NCBI GenBank assembly: GCA_964490975.1
Contig: CAZBEQ010000001.1
Coordinates: forward strand, 62,001-126,000
Reading direction: 5' to 3'
Source of the DNA: DTU013 sp964490975
GTDB taxonomy: Bacteria > Bacillota > Clostridia > Acetivibrionales > DTU013
DNA: 64,000 nucleotides
Shown here: positions 42,976 to 51,177 of the stretch, in pieces
Position numbering within the stretch: the first letter of the stretch is position 1
Layout: each line of letters begins with the position of its first letter
Translations under genes and position numbers: made by a program
The notes under the pieces: generated by a model
Seen by the model: only the letters and a program-made list of their open reading frames with translations
Database searches by the model: none
Told to the model about the DNA's origin: nothing

Positions 42976-43842
42976 TTGAACAGTTATTCCGAGATATTTT
43001 TCAAAAGCTTCAGTCAATCGATTCAAGAGGCTTATGATTGCTGCATTGAATCTGACGGGGAACCTTCAGCCGATACGATTGCAAAGGGAAGTGAGGATAT
43101 ACAGGCTTGCCTGAATAGCGCGTATGAGAAATGGATGTCAGAGAAGCTACCTGGAATAGCTAAAACTCCTGCTGAATATCTTGATGATATCAGTTTTGAT
43201 GAAATAGCAGAAATGTTTAGTTGCGGCGCATCGATTTGTGATGATGATCTGCCGGCAATATTTATCAATAAACTATTTAGCTATGGTGATGAAGCTGTTA
43301 ATTTCCTAATAGATATTGTGATCGATAAAACGGAAGTTACCAATGAAGACAGGGTAATTCAAGTTGCCATGGCCGCCAGGGTGCTTGGCAGGTTTAAGGC
43401 CGAAAAGGCTGTATTACCTTTGATAAATACTCTTGAACATAGTGCAGGAGCTACTGAGCTTATTGCGGAGACTGTGAGGGATGCGCTTATTGAAATCGGT
43501 CCGGCCGCTATAGGATATATACTGCCTGAGCTGAACTCAGGGAAATATTCCGATGGAGCTTGTGAGTATATTCTTATGTCTCTGGCGGCAATCGGAAAAT
43601 GCTGCCGGTCGGAAGAAATATATCCGGCACTGAAAAAGGCATTTTATGAAGTATCTAATAAGGCTCTAACTGCATCATGTCTTGCCGAATACGGAGATGG
43701 AAGGGCTATTCCGGCTCTCAGGGGCTATCTGCTCAAAAACGGTGGAAATATCGACAAGATGACCTTCTATGATATCGTATCTGCTGTCAGAAAGCTTGGT
43801 GGCAGGATCGACGATCTGAAACAAGTCCCGAAAATACAATAA
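42976..43842 (+). CDS. HEAT-repeat-like protein
   Basis: The 288-residue protein starts at TTG 42976 with GGAGG (42963-42967) 8 bases upstream, one base after the previous stop. The C-terminal half has alpha-helical repeats such as AARVLGRFKAEKAVLPLINTLE, VRDALIEIGPAAIGYILPELN and LAEYGDGRAIPALRGYLLK, as in HEAT/PBS-lyase repeat proteins that bind other proteins. It is the last gene of the operon with the regulator-GGDEF protein. Its partner is unknown. Confidence 0.75.
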   Translation: MNSYSEIFFKSFSQSIQEAYDCCIESDGEPSADTIAKGSEDIQACLNSAYEKWMSEKLPGIAKTPAEYLDDISFDEIAEMFSCGASICDDDLPAIFINKLFSYGDEAVNFLIDIVIDKTEVTNEDRVIQVAMAARVLGRFKAEKAVLPLINTLEHSAGATELIAETVRDALIEIGPAAIGYILPELNSGKYSDGACEYILMSLAAIGKCCRSEEIYPALKKAFYEVSNKALTASCLAEYGDGRAIPALRGYLLKNGGNIDKMTFYDIVSAVRKLGGRIDDLKQVPKIQ

Positions 43843-43869
43843 ACAACTACAGGTGTTAGTAATATGTCC

Positions 43870-43918
43870 AACCCGTCCCTGAATATTCTTATAGTGAATT
43901 TGAAGAGGGAGACGGGTT
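43870..43918 (+). promoter_or_regulatory. hairpin covering the cwlD ribosome-binding site
   Basis: AACCCGT (43870-43876) plus CCCT pair with AGGG plus ACGGGTT (ending 43918), leaving a 2-base bulge. The purine-rich AGAGGGAG that should bind the ribosome, 9 bases before ATG 43921, is on the 3' strand of this stem. Translation may therefore be held back until the hairpin opens. It could also be the terminator-like end of the upstream operon, though no T run follows. Confidence 0.45.
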
Positions 43919-43920
43919 AT

Positions 43921-44634
43921 ATGATTATAGTAATGAGAAAATCCAATCTAATACTGGTAGCACTTATCTTTGCATTGCTGATAGCTATCTACAGTCTCAA
44001 TATGAATGTAGATAACCAGACTGCAACAGCCGCCAATAAAACATCCGAGCAGAAGATCGTCATCATAGACGCAGGCCATGGCGGGGAAGATCCAGGCAAA
44101 ATCAGCAACTATAGCGGTCTTAAGGAAAAAGATCTGAACCTCAGTATTGCACTGAAAATCAAGGAGCTGCTGGAAAAGGACCAGTATAGTGTGATCATGA
44201 CACGTGAGGAAGATAAGCTTGTGTACAAAGAGGGAACGACAGATATCTATTACAAGAGGCTGCAGGATCTGACAAAACGTAAGGAGATCATGGACAACAG
44301 CGGAGCTAATATCGTTGTCAGTATCCATGCGAACAGTTTTCCCCAGACACAGTATTATGGAGCTCAAACCTTTTATCCGGAGAATTCTCCAGAGAGTAAA
44401 AAGCTAGCTGAATGTATCCAGAAATCTATGCGAGAAAATGTTGACAAGAGCAATAAGCGAGAGCCTCAGTTAAAGCAGCCGATTGTCATAATCAAGGATC
44501 TTAAAACGCCCACAGCCATAGTGGAATGCGGCTTTTTATCCAATGCCGCGGAGGAGCAAAAGCTTGCGACTGACGAGTATCAGACGACGGTCGCGCAGGC
44601 TATAAAAAAGGGTATCGACAGCTATTTCAAGTAG
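43921..44634 (+). CDS. cwlD: N-acetylmuramoyl-L-alanine amidase, CwlD-like
   Basis: Starting at ATG 43921 (MIIVMRKSNLILVALIFALLI), the protein has 237 residues, as CwlD in Bacillus subtilis; the frame is also open from 43864, but the hairpin argues against that start. An N-terminal membrane anchor is followed by an Amidase_3 domain with the zinc ligands in IDAGHGGEDPG (His), KEKDLNLSIALKIKE (Glu) and VSIHANSF (His), and catalytic Glu in VECGFLSN. CwlD removes stem peptides to make the muramic-delta-lactam of the spore cortex. The gene overlaps the convergent ABC-F gene by 8 bases. Confidence 0.88.
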   Translation: MIIVMRKSNLILVALIFALLIAIYSLNMNVDNQTATAANKTSEQKIVIIDAGHGGEDPGKISNYSGLKEKDLNLSIALKIKELLEKDQYSVIMTREEDKLVYKEGTTDIYYKRLQDLTKRKEIMDNSGANIVVSIHANSFPQTQYYGAQTFYPENSPESKKLAECIQKSMRENVDKSNKREPQLKQPIVIIKDLKTPTAIVECGFLSNAAEEQKLATDEYQTTVAQAIKKGIDSYFK

Positions 44635-46555
44635 CCTGGTCAAAGCCTGCAGATTGCTCTGTCAGCTCGGACCACTCCTGATATAACTGCTCCAGACGGC
44701 TCTCAAGCCCGAGCTGTTCGTTATGGAGGGCAGAGAGCAATATATGGTCGCTGAGGGCAGCCTCCATTGACATTTCGTCTGAAATGCAGGCTAGTCGCGT
44801 TTCCGTCTTGCTTATCTCGGCTTCACATGCAGTTAGCTGCTTTTCGAGCTTCCGTCTTCTAGCCCGGTCCTCTTTGACTTCAATGTGTTCCTGCCGGGAG
44901 GCGGAGATAGCCCGTCCCTTTTCGTCAGACTGAATTGCAGCAGTTGGTCTGCGGTGGTCGAGATAATACTGGTAGCCGCCCCTGTAATCCTCCAAGCCGT
45001 TGTTTGCCATTTCTATGACTCTCGAGGCAAGTTTACTTATAAAGTAACGGTCATGTGAGACGACCAGAAGAGTTCCGTCAAATACAAGCAATGCTTCCTC
45101 CAGTGCCTCTCTTGAATTGATATCCAGATGATTTGTAGGCTCGTCAAGAAGCAGGAGATTTGAACCTGAAAGCATCAGCTTTACAAGGGCGACCCGGCTC
45201 TTTTCACCACCGCTGAGAACGCTTATGGGCTTGTAAACATCTTCGCCTATGAAAAGGAATTGGGCAAGTGCATTACGGATCTGCGTATGGTTGAGCTCTT
45301 CATTATCACTCCAAACCTCTTCCAGGACCGTGTTATGTTCATCCAGACCTTCGAGCTCCTGATCGTAATAGCCCAACACGATCTTATGGCCGTATTCGAA
45401 GCTACCATATGTCTGTGGTATCTTTCCTGACAGGATCTTGAGCAGTGTTGACTTACCGCAGCCGTTTGGCCCGACTAAAAATATTTTTTCATTTCGCTTT
45501 ATATCAAAACTGATATTTTTAAAAAGTTCTTTCCCCGGGAAGCTTTTTGACAGTTCATCGACAAACAGCACATCATTGCCGCTTGTGACACTGCTCGTAA
45601 ATTTCAGTTTTATGCTGCCGGGGAGATTTTTGGGCGCATTTATTTTCTCGAGCCTGTCTATTGCCTTTTGTCGGCTTTCTGCGGCGACGATATTCTTTTC
45701 CCTGTTCCAACGGCGCTGCTGCTCGATGAATGCCTCCATCCGGGCTATTTCCTTCTGTTGCAGCTCATAATGCTTCTGTTGTATTTCTCTTGCCTCGGAC
45801 TTCTTTTTGGCATATTGTGTGTAATTGCCGCCATACTCTTTGCATTCATTATTCTCAAGCTCTATGGTTTTGGTTGTTACAGTATCTAAAAAATATCTGT
45901 CATGTGAAATGACAAGAACTGATTTTTTATAGTTTTTCAGGAAATCTTCCAGCCACTCAATGGCGGCTATATCAAGATGGTTAGTGGGCTCATCCAGCAA
46001 AAGCAGGTCAGGCTCCTCCAACAATAGCCTGGCAAGGGCCAGACGGGTTTTTTGTCCTCCGCTCAGCTTTTTGACAGGAAGTTCGAACTGAGCATCTTCA
46101 AAGCCAAGACCTCTTAGGACTCCTCTTATACGGCTGTTATACTCGTAGCCTCCATCGCGGGAAAAGCGCTCGAGCAGAGCATCATACTCCTTCATCATGG
46201 AGCGGAGCCGTTCTTCGTTGCTTTCGCTGCTTATATCTGTTTCAAGCTGCTTCAGACGTTTTTCCGCAGATATCAGAGCTTTATATGTCGTCAGCATTTC
46301 AGCCCATATGGTATTATCCGACTCCAGGCCGGAATACTGATCCAGAAATCCAAGCTTGAGGCCTTTGGACATGAAGACATCTCCGGAGTCCTGCTGCAGG
46401 CTTCCGATTATTATTTTGAAAAGAGTCGATTTACCTGCTCCGTTGACACCGACCAGGCCCGCCTTTTCACCCTGTAACAGCTTGAAGCTGGCTTTATTCA
46501 ATATAACGTCTGTTCCAAAGGACAGACTTATTTCGTTACATGATAGAATGATCAT
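44627..46555 (-). CDS. ABC-F family ATPase
   Basis: I take ATG 46555 (MIILSCNEISLSFG) as start, giving 642 residues, rather than the GTG 12 bases upstream. Two ABC cassettes (GVNGAGKST/LSGGQKTRLALARLLLEEPDLLLLDEPTNHLD, and GPNGCGKST/LSGGEKSRVALVKLMLSG...LLLLDEPTNHLD) are joined by a charged linker with KKKSEAREIQQKHYELQQKEIA. A C-terminal coiled-coil tail follows. There are no membrane segments. Members act on ribosomes (translation factors or antibiotic-resistance factors); this one resembles the YdiF/YfmR type. Confidence 0.92.
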   Translation of the reverse strand: MIILSCNEISLSFGTDVILNKASFKLLQGEKAGLVGVNGAGKSTLFKIIIGSLQQDSGDVFMSKGLKLGFLDQYSGLESDNTIWAEMLTTYKALISAEKRLKQLETDISSESNEERLRSMMKEYDALLERFSRDGGYEYNSRIRGVLRGLGFEDAQFELPVKKLSGGQKTRLALARLLLEEPDLLLLDEPTNHLDIAAIEWLEDFLKNYKKSVLVISHDRYFLDTVTTKTIELENNECKEYGGNYTQYAKKKSEAREIQQKHYELQQKEIARMEAFIEQQRRWNREKNIVAAESRQKAIDRLEKINAPKNLPGSIKLKFTSSVTSGNDVLFVDELSKSFPGKELFKNISFDIKRNEKIFLVGPNGCGKSTLLKILSGKIPQTYGSFEYGHKIVLGYYDQELEGLDEHNTVLEEVWSDNEELNHTQIRNALAQFLFIGEDVYKPISVLSGGEKSRVALVKLMLSGSNLLLLDEPTNHLDINSREALEEALLVFDGTLLVVSHDRYFISKLASRVIEMANNGLEDYRGGYQYYLDHRRPTAAIQSDEKGRAISASRQEHIEVKEDRARRRKLEKQLTACEAEISKTETRLACISDEMSMEAALSDHILLSALHNEQLGLESRLEQLYQEWSELTEQSAGFDQAT

Positions 46556-46631
46556 TTCCCGTCCCACTCCGTTGAATGCTTATGATTCCTCCGAGATTTT
46601 ATTCTAGCAGAATATGTGGCTCGGGGCAATA

Positions 46632-46660
46632 TTGACACAAAAATATCAAAGTAATATAAT
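46632..46660 (+). promoter_or_regulatory. rex promoter
   Basis: Perfect TTGACA (46632-46637) and perfect TATAAT (46655-46660) with 17-base spacing lie 45 bases before the rex start. GAGGGAGG follows as a ribosome site. I see no clear Rex box (TTGTTAA...TTAACAA) in this interval. Confidence 0.8.
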
Positions 46661-46704
46661 TTGGGTTATATGATGCATTAACAAATTTTTGAGGGAGGCT
46701 GTTC

Positions 46705-47349
46705 ATGGCTTCAAAAAAGAAAGTCTCTATCGCTGTAATCAAGCGACTTCCAAGATATTTCAGATATTTATCGGATTTGCTGATGATGGACATAACAAGG
46801 ATATCATCCAAGGAACTCAGCAGCAGGATGGGGATAACAGCATCACAGATAAGGCAGGATCTGAATTGCTTTGGAGGCTTCGGTCAGCAGGGCTATGGAT
46901 ATAATGTAGAACTGCTGTACAATGAGATAGCAAACATATTAGGTATCAGCAGCAAGTTTCAGACGATTATCCTGGGCGCCGGCAATATGGGACAGGCGCT
47001 TGCCCATTATGGCAACTTCGAAAAAAGAGGCTTTAAAACCATAGGTATATTTGATGTAGATTCAGATTTGATCGGCAAAAAGATCAATAACATCGAAATA
47101 ATGGATATGAAAACACTCGATGAGTTTGTTAAAAAGAACCAGGTCGATATTGTCATGCTTACCGTGCCATTCGAGCATGCGCGTGATACGGCGGAAAAAG
47201 TTGCGCGTCTTGGCATCAAAGGACTGTGGAACTTCTCACCGATGGATCTGAAGCTTCCGTATGAAATGGTCATTGAGAATGTGCACCTCAGTGACAGTTT
47301 AATGGTTTTGGGCTATAAAATAAGGGATAAGTTTGAAATACAGGCGTGA
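46705..47349 (+). CDS. rex: redox-sensing transcriptional repressor Rex
   Basis: The 214-residue protein has the Rex N-terminal winged helix (SIAVIKRLPRYFRYLSDLL...RISSKELSSRMGITASQIRQDLNCFGGFGQQGYGYNV) and a Rossmann domain with GAGNMGQAL that binds NADH/NAD+. It releases DNA when NADH rises, controlling fermentation and hydrogen metabolism genes. That fits the Ech hydrogenase cluster in this window, although no Rex site was found there. Confidence 0.95.
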   Translation: MASKKKVSIAVIKRLPRYFRYLSDLLMMDITRISSKELSSRMGITASQIRQDLNCFGGFGQQGYGYNVELLYNEIANILGISSKFQTIILGAGNMGQALAHYGNFEKRGFKTIGIFDVDSDLIGKKINNIEIMDMKTLDEFVKKNQVDIVMLTVPFEHARDTAEKVARLGIKGLWNFSPMDLKLPYEMVIENVHLSDSLMVLGYKIRDKFEIQA

Positions 47350-47359
47350 AAATAAAGCA

Positions 47360-47393
47360 AAGCGTCCGGGTACCATGTACACGGACGCTTTTT
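47360..47393 (+). terminator. rex terminator
   Basis: AAGCGTCCG (47360-47368) pairs with CGGACGCTT (47382-47390) and is followed by TTT. Confidence 0.85.
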
Positions 47394-47395
47394 AG

Positions 47396-47455
47396 AATCA
47401 AGGGGGACGGGGGTTTTTGATTATCAATAATCAAAAACCCCCGTCCCCCTTGATT
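47396..47455. repeat. perfect 29-bp palindrome with 2-base loop
   Basis: The left arm (47396-47424) contains AAGGGGGACGGGGGTTTTTG and the right arm (47427-47455) is its exact reverse complement, leaving the loop CA. The arm is 29 bases without a mismatch, far longer than needed for a terminator. It lies three bases before the aroA stop on the minus strand and just after the rex terminator. It may serve as a strong bidirectional terminator or be a mobile palindromic repeat. Confidence 0.8.
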
Positions 47456-47457
47456 TA

Positions 47458-48732
47458 TTAAAGCTTGTTAAGTGTTTCAAAAAATTTAGGGTATACAATA
47501 TCTACGGATTGAGTCTTCCTTATAGTTGTTTCTTCTTCTGCAACTAATCCGGCTACTGATAATGCCATAGCATGTGAGTGGTTGTTATCGCTGTCGACGA
47601 CTGTACCTTTGAGAGATTTCCTGCCTTCGATTATCAGGGCATCCTCGTTTTCTGTAATTTTTGCACCCATTTTTGCGAGCTCTTTCGAAATAGCCTTCAG
47701 CTTGCCTGACTCCTTAACCTTGAAACCTGAGAGACCGGCTATTTCAGTAGTGCCTTCAGCCAGCGAAGCAGCAACGACCATGACCGGAAGTTCGTCAATA
47801 AGGCTTGGTACGATCTGACGGCCTATTTTTGCGCATTTCAGGGCGGATGTCATTACATGGATGTCGGCAACACTTTCTCCGCTGACACTTCTTTCATTTA
47901 GCAGCTCGATTTTAGCTCCCATTTCCTTATACACATTCAGTATGCCGGTCCTTGTAGGATTAATGCCAACATTCCTGATAACAATATCCGAATTGGGGAC
48001 TAGCAATGCAGCTGTTATAAAGTATGCAGCCATTGATATATCACCGGGTATGGATACCTTTTGAGCGTATAGATTTTCCACTGAATGGGATTTGACTAAA
48101 AGTCCGTCAGTTTTGATATCTGCACCGAAATAGTTGAGCATCAGTTCGGTATGGTCTCTTGACTTTACAGGCTCTCTGACGATCGTTTTCCCGTCTGAAT
48201 AAAGCCCGGCAATTAGCAGAGGGGATTTAATGTGCGTTTCATGCAATGGCAGTTCACAATCGATGCCTTTGAGCCTAACCGGTGATATTACAAGCGGACA
48301 GAGGTTGCCATCTTCCTTGCCGGAGATAATTGCCCCCATCTGCCGGAGGTAGCTAACAGTCTTGCCAACCGGCTTTCTCATTGAAGCTTCGTTTCTTATC
48401 ACACCGGAGTTGAATGGCTGGCCGCACAGAACTCCCAACAGAAGTCTTAATGCGGTACCCGAGCGTCCTGCATTGAGTGCGGAAGCGGGAGCCTTAAGGC
48501 CATACAACCCTTTGCCATGAACCTTGACCTTGTTATCCTGAAGAATTTCGATACCAACCTGCATCCTTCTGAAACAATCAATAGTACTGATGCAGTCTTC
48601 TCCGAGCAGAAAGTTGTCTATTTCTGTAGTTCCGCTAGCGAGAGCTCCGATAACTATTGCCCTATGAGAAATAGATTTGTCACCGGGTACGGTTATTTCT
48701 CCCTTAAGTCTGTTCCTGTTCTCAATTAACAC
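47458..48732 (-). CDS. aroA: 3-phosphoshikimate 1-carboxyvinyltransferase (EPSP synthase)
   Basis: The 424-residue enzyme condenses shikimate-3-phosphate with PEP in chorismate synthesis. Motifs: GDKSISHRAI (phosphate and PEP binding), LNAGRSGTALRLL, RDHTELMLNYFG, GDISMAAYFITAALL and a C-terminal SHAMALSVAGL. It is the last gene in aroF-tyrA-aroA on the minus strand, 32 bases after tyrA. Confidence 0.95.
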   Translation of the reverse strand: MLIENRNRLKGEITVPGDKSISHRAIVIGALASGTTEIDNFLLGEDCISTIDCFRRMQVGIEILQDNKVKVHGKGLYGLKAPASALNAGRSGTALRLLLGVLCGQPFNSGVIRNEASMRKPVGKTVSYLRQMGAIISGKEDGNLCPLVISPVRLKGIDCELPLHETHIKSPLLIAGLYSDGKTIVREPVKSRDHTELMLNYFGADIKTDGLLVKSHSVENLYAQKVSIPGDISMAAYFITAALLVPNSDIVIRNVGINPTRTGILNVYKEMGAKIELLNERSVSGESVADIHVMTSALKCAKIGRQIVPSLIDELPVMVVAASLAEGTTEIAGLSGFKVKESGKLKAISKELAKMGAKITENEDALIIEGRKSLKGTVVDSDNNHSHAMALSVAGLVAEEETTIRKTQSVDIVYPKFFETLNKL

Positions 48733-48764
48733 GCTATTCCCCCCTGATATTTGAAATCATATAA

Positions 48765-49865
48765 TTACCTATTTTTATATACTTTATATCCTGTTTGCAG
48801 GAGCAAGTCAAAGGCAATATTTACACTTTCTATATCGGACAGTGTAATTATCAGACATCCTTGCTCGAATTCTCTGCTGTTTGCAACATTTATGTTTTTA
48901 ATATTTATATTATTATGACCTAGTATTGTTGCTATTTCTCCAATAATTCCGGGCCTGTCCTGTACATCTACAATAAGCTTGTGGATCGACGGCAGCAGAC
49001 CATGCCCGTTATCTGCAAGCGAATCCCTGAATTGACCGGCCTGGTGAAAGAATTCATATATTTGCTCCGAACATCCATTTTCAAGAAATCCCGTAAATTC
49101 GTCTAATAATTCATTAAGCTGCTTCATTATCGACAATAATTGTCGTTTATTGCTCAACACTATATTTTCCCATAAGCCCGGATTTGACGAAGCGATCCGG
49201 GTTATATCCCTGAAGCCGCCTGCTGCCAGAGTTTGCATTTTACCGCTGCCTTGGTCGGCCTGCTTAACGAGGTTCACCAATGCGGCTGCAAGCACATGGG
49301 GGAGATGGCTTATACTGCCTGCAGCTCTATCGTGCTCTTCCGCTGTCATTACCATAGGTATTGCGCCAATGCTCCCAACAACTGTTGAAAGTGTTTGGAT
49401 ATCCTCCTGCGATGCGCCTGCAGCCGGAGTAAGGATATAGTATGCATTTTCAAACAGGTGTGCAAAGCTGTTTATATAGCCCGACCTTTCAGTGCCTGCC
49501 ATTGGATGGCCTCCAATAAATTTAGGCGCTGCATGTGTTTTTTCAACGTACTCTATAATCTCACTTTTCGTGCTACATACATCGGTGATAATAGTTTCGC
49601 CATTTACTTTCGGAGCCAGCATATCGATATAAGCAAACGCCTGTGTTACCGGAGTGCAAATGAATATGATGTCTGAGGAACAGACACTGTTGTCCGGCAC
49701 ATCAAGACCTTTATCTATTGTCCCATGTTCGAGCGCATGCTTGAGGGCTGAAGGATCGCTGTCTACCGCAATGATTTCACTTATCGCTGTCTTTGCCCGC
49801 AATGCCCGTGCCAAAGATCCGCCGATCAAGCCCAGTCCGATGATAGTTACTCTTTTAAGCTCCAT
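48765..49865 (-). CDS. tyrA: prephenate dehydrogenase with ACT domain
   Basis: The 366-residue enzyme has an N-terminal NAD-binding motif GLGLIGGSLARAL, the catalytic region IGGHPMAGTERSGY and SHLPHVLAAALVNL, and a C-terminal ACT domain (KLIVDVQDRPGIIGEIATILGHNNINIKNINVANS, about 292-366) that probably senses tyrosine. It makes 4-hydroxyphenylpyruvate. The start overlaps the aroF stop by 11 bases. Confidence 0.94.
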   Translation of the reverse strand: MELKRVTIIGLGLIGGSLARALRAKTAISEIIAVDSDPSALKHALEHGTIDKGLDVPDNSVCSSDIIFICTPVTQAFAYIDMLAPKVNGETIITDVCSTKSEIIEYVEKTHAAPKFIGGHPMAGTERSGYINSFAHLFENAYYILTPAAGASQEDIQTLSTVVGSIGAIPMVMTAEEHDRAAGSISHLPHVLAAALVNLVKQADQGSGKMQTLAAGGFRDITRIASSNPGLWENIVLSNKRQLLSIMKQLNELLDEFTGFLENGCSEQIYEFFHQAGQFRDSLADNGHGLLPSIHKLIVDVQDRPGIIGEIATILGHNNINIKNINVANSREFEQGCLIITLSDIESVNIAFDLLLQTGYKVYKNR

Positions 49866-50880
49866 ATCTTAACTCTCTACCTACTATTTCGGCAATCTTT
49901 GCTATATCTTTACACAAACTGTCAAAAGATTCCGGATCTAGTTGCTGAGCTGCATCTGAAAGTGCACATCTGGGACATGGATGCACTTCTATAATAAGCC
50001 CGTCGGCACCTGCGGCAATAGCTGCCCTCGAAAGCGGCAGGATATATTGAGTCTTGCCTGCGGCATGGCTGGGGTCTACGATCACCGGTAGATGGCTGTT
50101 GCTCTTGACCACCGGGATGGCGCTGATATCGAGAGTATTCCTTGTTGCTGTTTCAAAGGTCCTGATACCTCGTTCACACAGCACTACATTATAATTACCC
50201 TCACTCATTATATATTCAGCTGCATTGAGCCACTCATCTATAGTTGTTGCAGAGCCTCTTTTGAATAATACCGGTTTTCCCGAGCGGCCGACCTCTCTGA
50301 GAAGGTGGAAGTTCTGTGAATTACGTGCGCCGATCTGAAACATATCGACATACATTGCCGCTATCTCGACAGATCGCTCGCTGATAACTTCTGTTACGGT
50401 AAGCAGGCCTGTGGCCTCACTTGCCTCCTTTAGCATTTTCAGTCCTTCTTCCTCCAGACCCTGAAAAGAGTACGGAGAGGTCCTTGGTTTAAAAGCTCCT
50501 CCGCGCAGGAACTGTGCTCCTGATTTCTTGACGGCCTTTGCTGCTTCCATGATCTGGTCGGGGCTTTCTATAGCACAAGGACCTGCCATCATTACAAGCT
50601 CTCTGCCACCGATCTTTACACCACCTACATCTATAACACTAGGCTCGGGCTTGAACGTCTTGCCTGCCAGTTTGTAGCTTTCCATTATTGGGACCAGTTT
50701 ATCGACACCCTGCATAAGTTCAAGAGGTATATCCCGCAAAAGCCTTTTGTCGCCTATTACGCCGATAATAGTCCTCTCGGTGCCCGTTGAGATATGAACA
50801 CCTAATCCGGCATTCTCCAGTACGTTTGTGACCTCATGGATCTCTGATTCCTTTGAGCCGGGCTTCATTACAATAATCAT
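49855..50880 (-). CDS. aroF: 3-deoxy-7-phosphoheptulonate synthase (DAHP synthase, AroG/AroF I-beta type)
   Basis: The ATG at 50880 (MIIVMKPGSKE) is 8 bases from AAAGGAAG; an ATG two codons earlier is too close. The protein is 341 residues: an N-terminal ferredoxin-like regulatory domain (about 1-70) followed by the barrel with GPCAIES, RGGAFKPRTSPYSFQGL, QIGARNSQNF, LFKRGSATTIDEWL and PVIVDPSHAAGK. It joins PEP and erythrose-4-phosphate, the first step of the shikimate pathway, and it heads the operon. Confidence 0.94.
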   Translation of the reverse strand: MIIVMKPGSKESEIHEVTNVLENAGLGVHISTGTERTIIGVIGDKRLLRDIPLELMQGVDKLVPIMESYKLAGKTFKPEPSVIDVGGVKIGGRELVMMAGPCAIESPDQIMEAAKAVKKSGAQFLRGGAFKPRTSPYSFQGLEEEGLKMLKEASEATGLLTVTEVISERSVEIAAMYVDMFQIGARNSQNFHLLREVGRSGKPVLFKRGSATTIDEWLNAAEYIMSEGNYNVVLCERGIRTFETATRNTLDISAIPVVKSNSHLPVIVDPSHAAGKTQYILPLSRAAIAAGADGLIIEVHPCPRCALSDAAQQLDPESFDSLCKDIAKIAEIVGRELRYGA

Positions 50881-51058
50881 TTCCATCTTCCTTTCTGCCG
50901 TTTTTCGTTTGCTACTGTGCTATTCTTTCCATTCTGCCGTTTTACGAACAATTATATTGAAGAACGTACTATTATTGCTATTTTGATATAAATTTACAAT
51001 GATACAAAGGAAATGTCAAGGAAAACGGTTCCGGAGGCGGTCTGTTTCAAGAAAATCC

Positions 51059-51086
51059 TTGAACTGGGTTTTAGGTATGTTATAAT
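51059..51086 (+). promoter_or_regulatory. promoter of the EF-G paralogue
   Basis: TTGAAC (51059-51064) and TATAAT (51081-51086) with a 16-base spacer, about 90 bases before the start codon. The leader contains a small hairpin (TTTTCCT/AGGAAAA near 51122-51141). Confidence 0.55.
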
Positions 51087-51177
51087 ATAAATTGTGTCAT
51101 AATACCTGTTATTCTTGAATCATTTTCCTGTTTTTAGGAAAATATATAAGAGTGTAATAAAACAAGGGGGAATTCAT

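Noticed and set aside
51115..51177. Upstream extension of the EF-G paralogue
   Set aside because: The added 21 codons have no ribosome site and overlap a leader hairpin, while ATG 51178 has GGGGG at the right distance.
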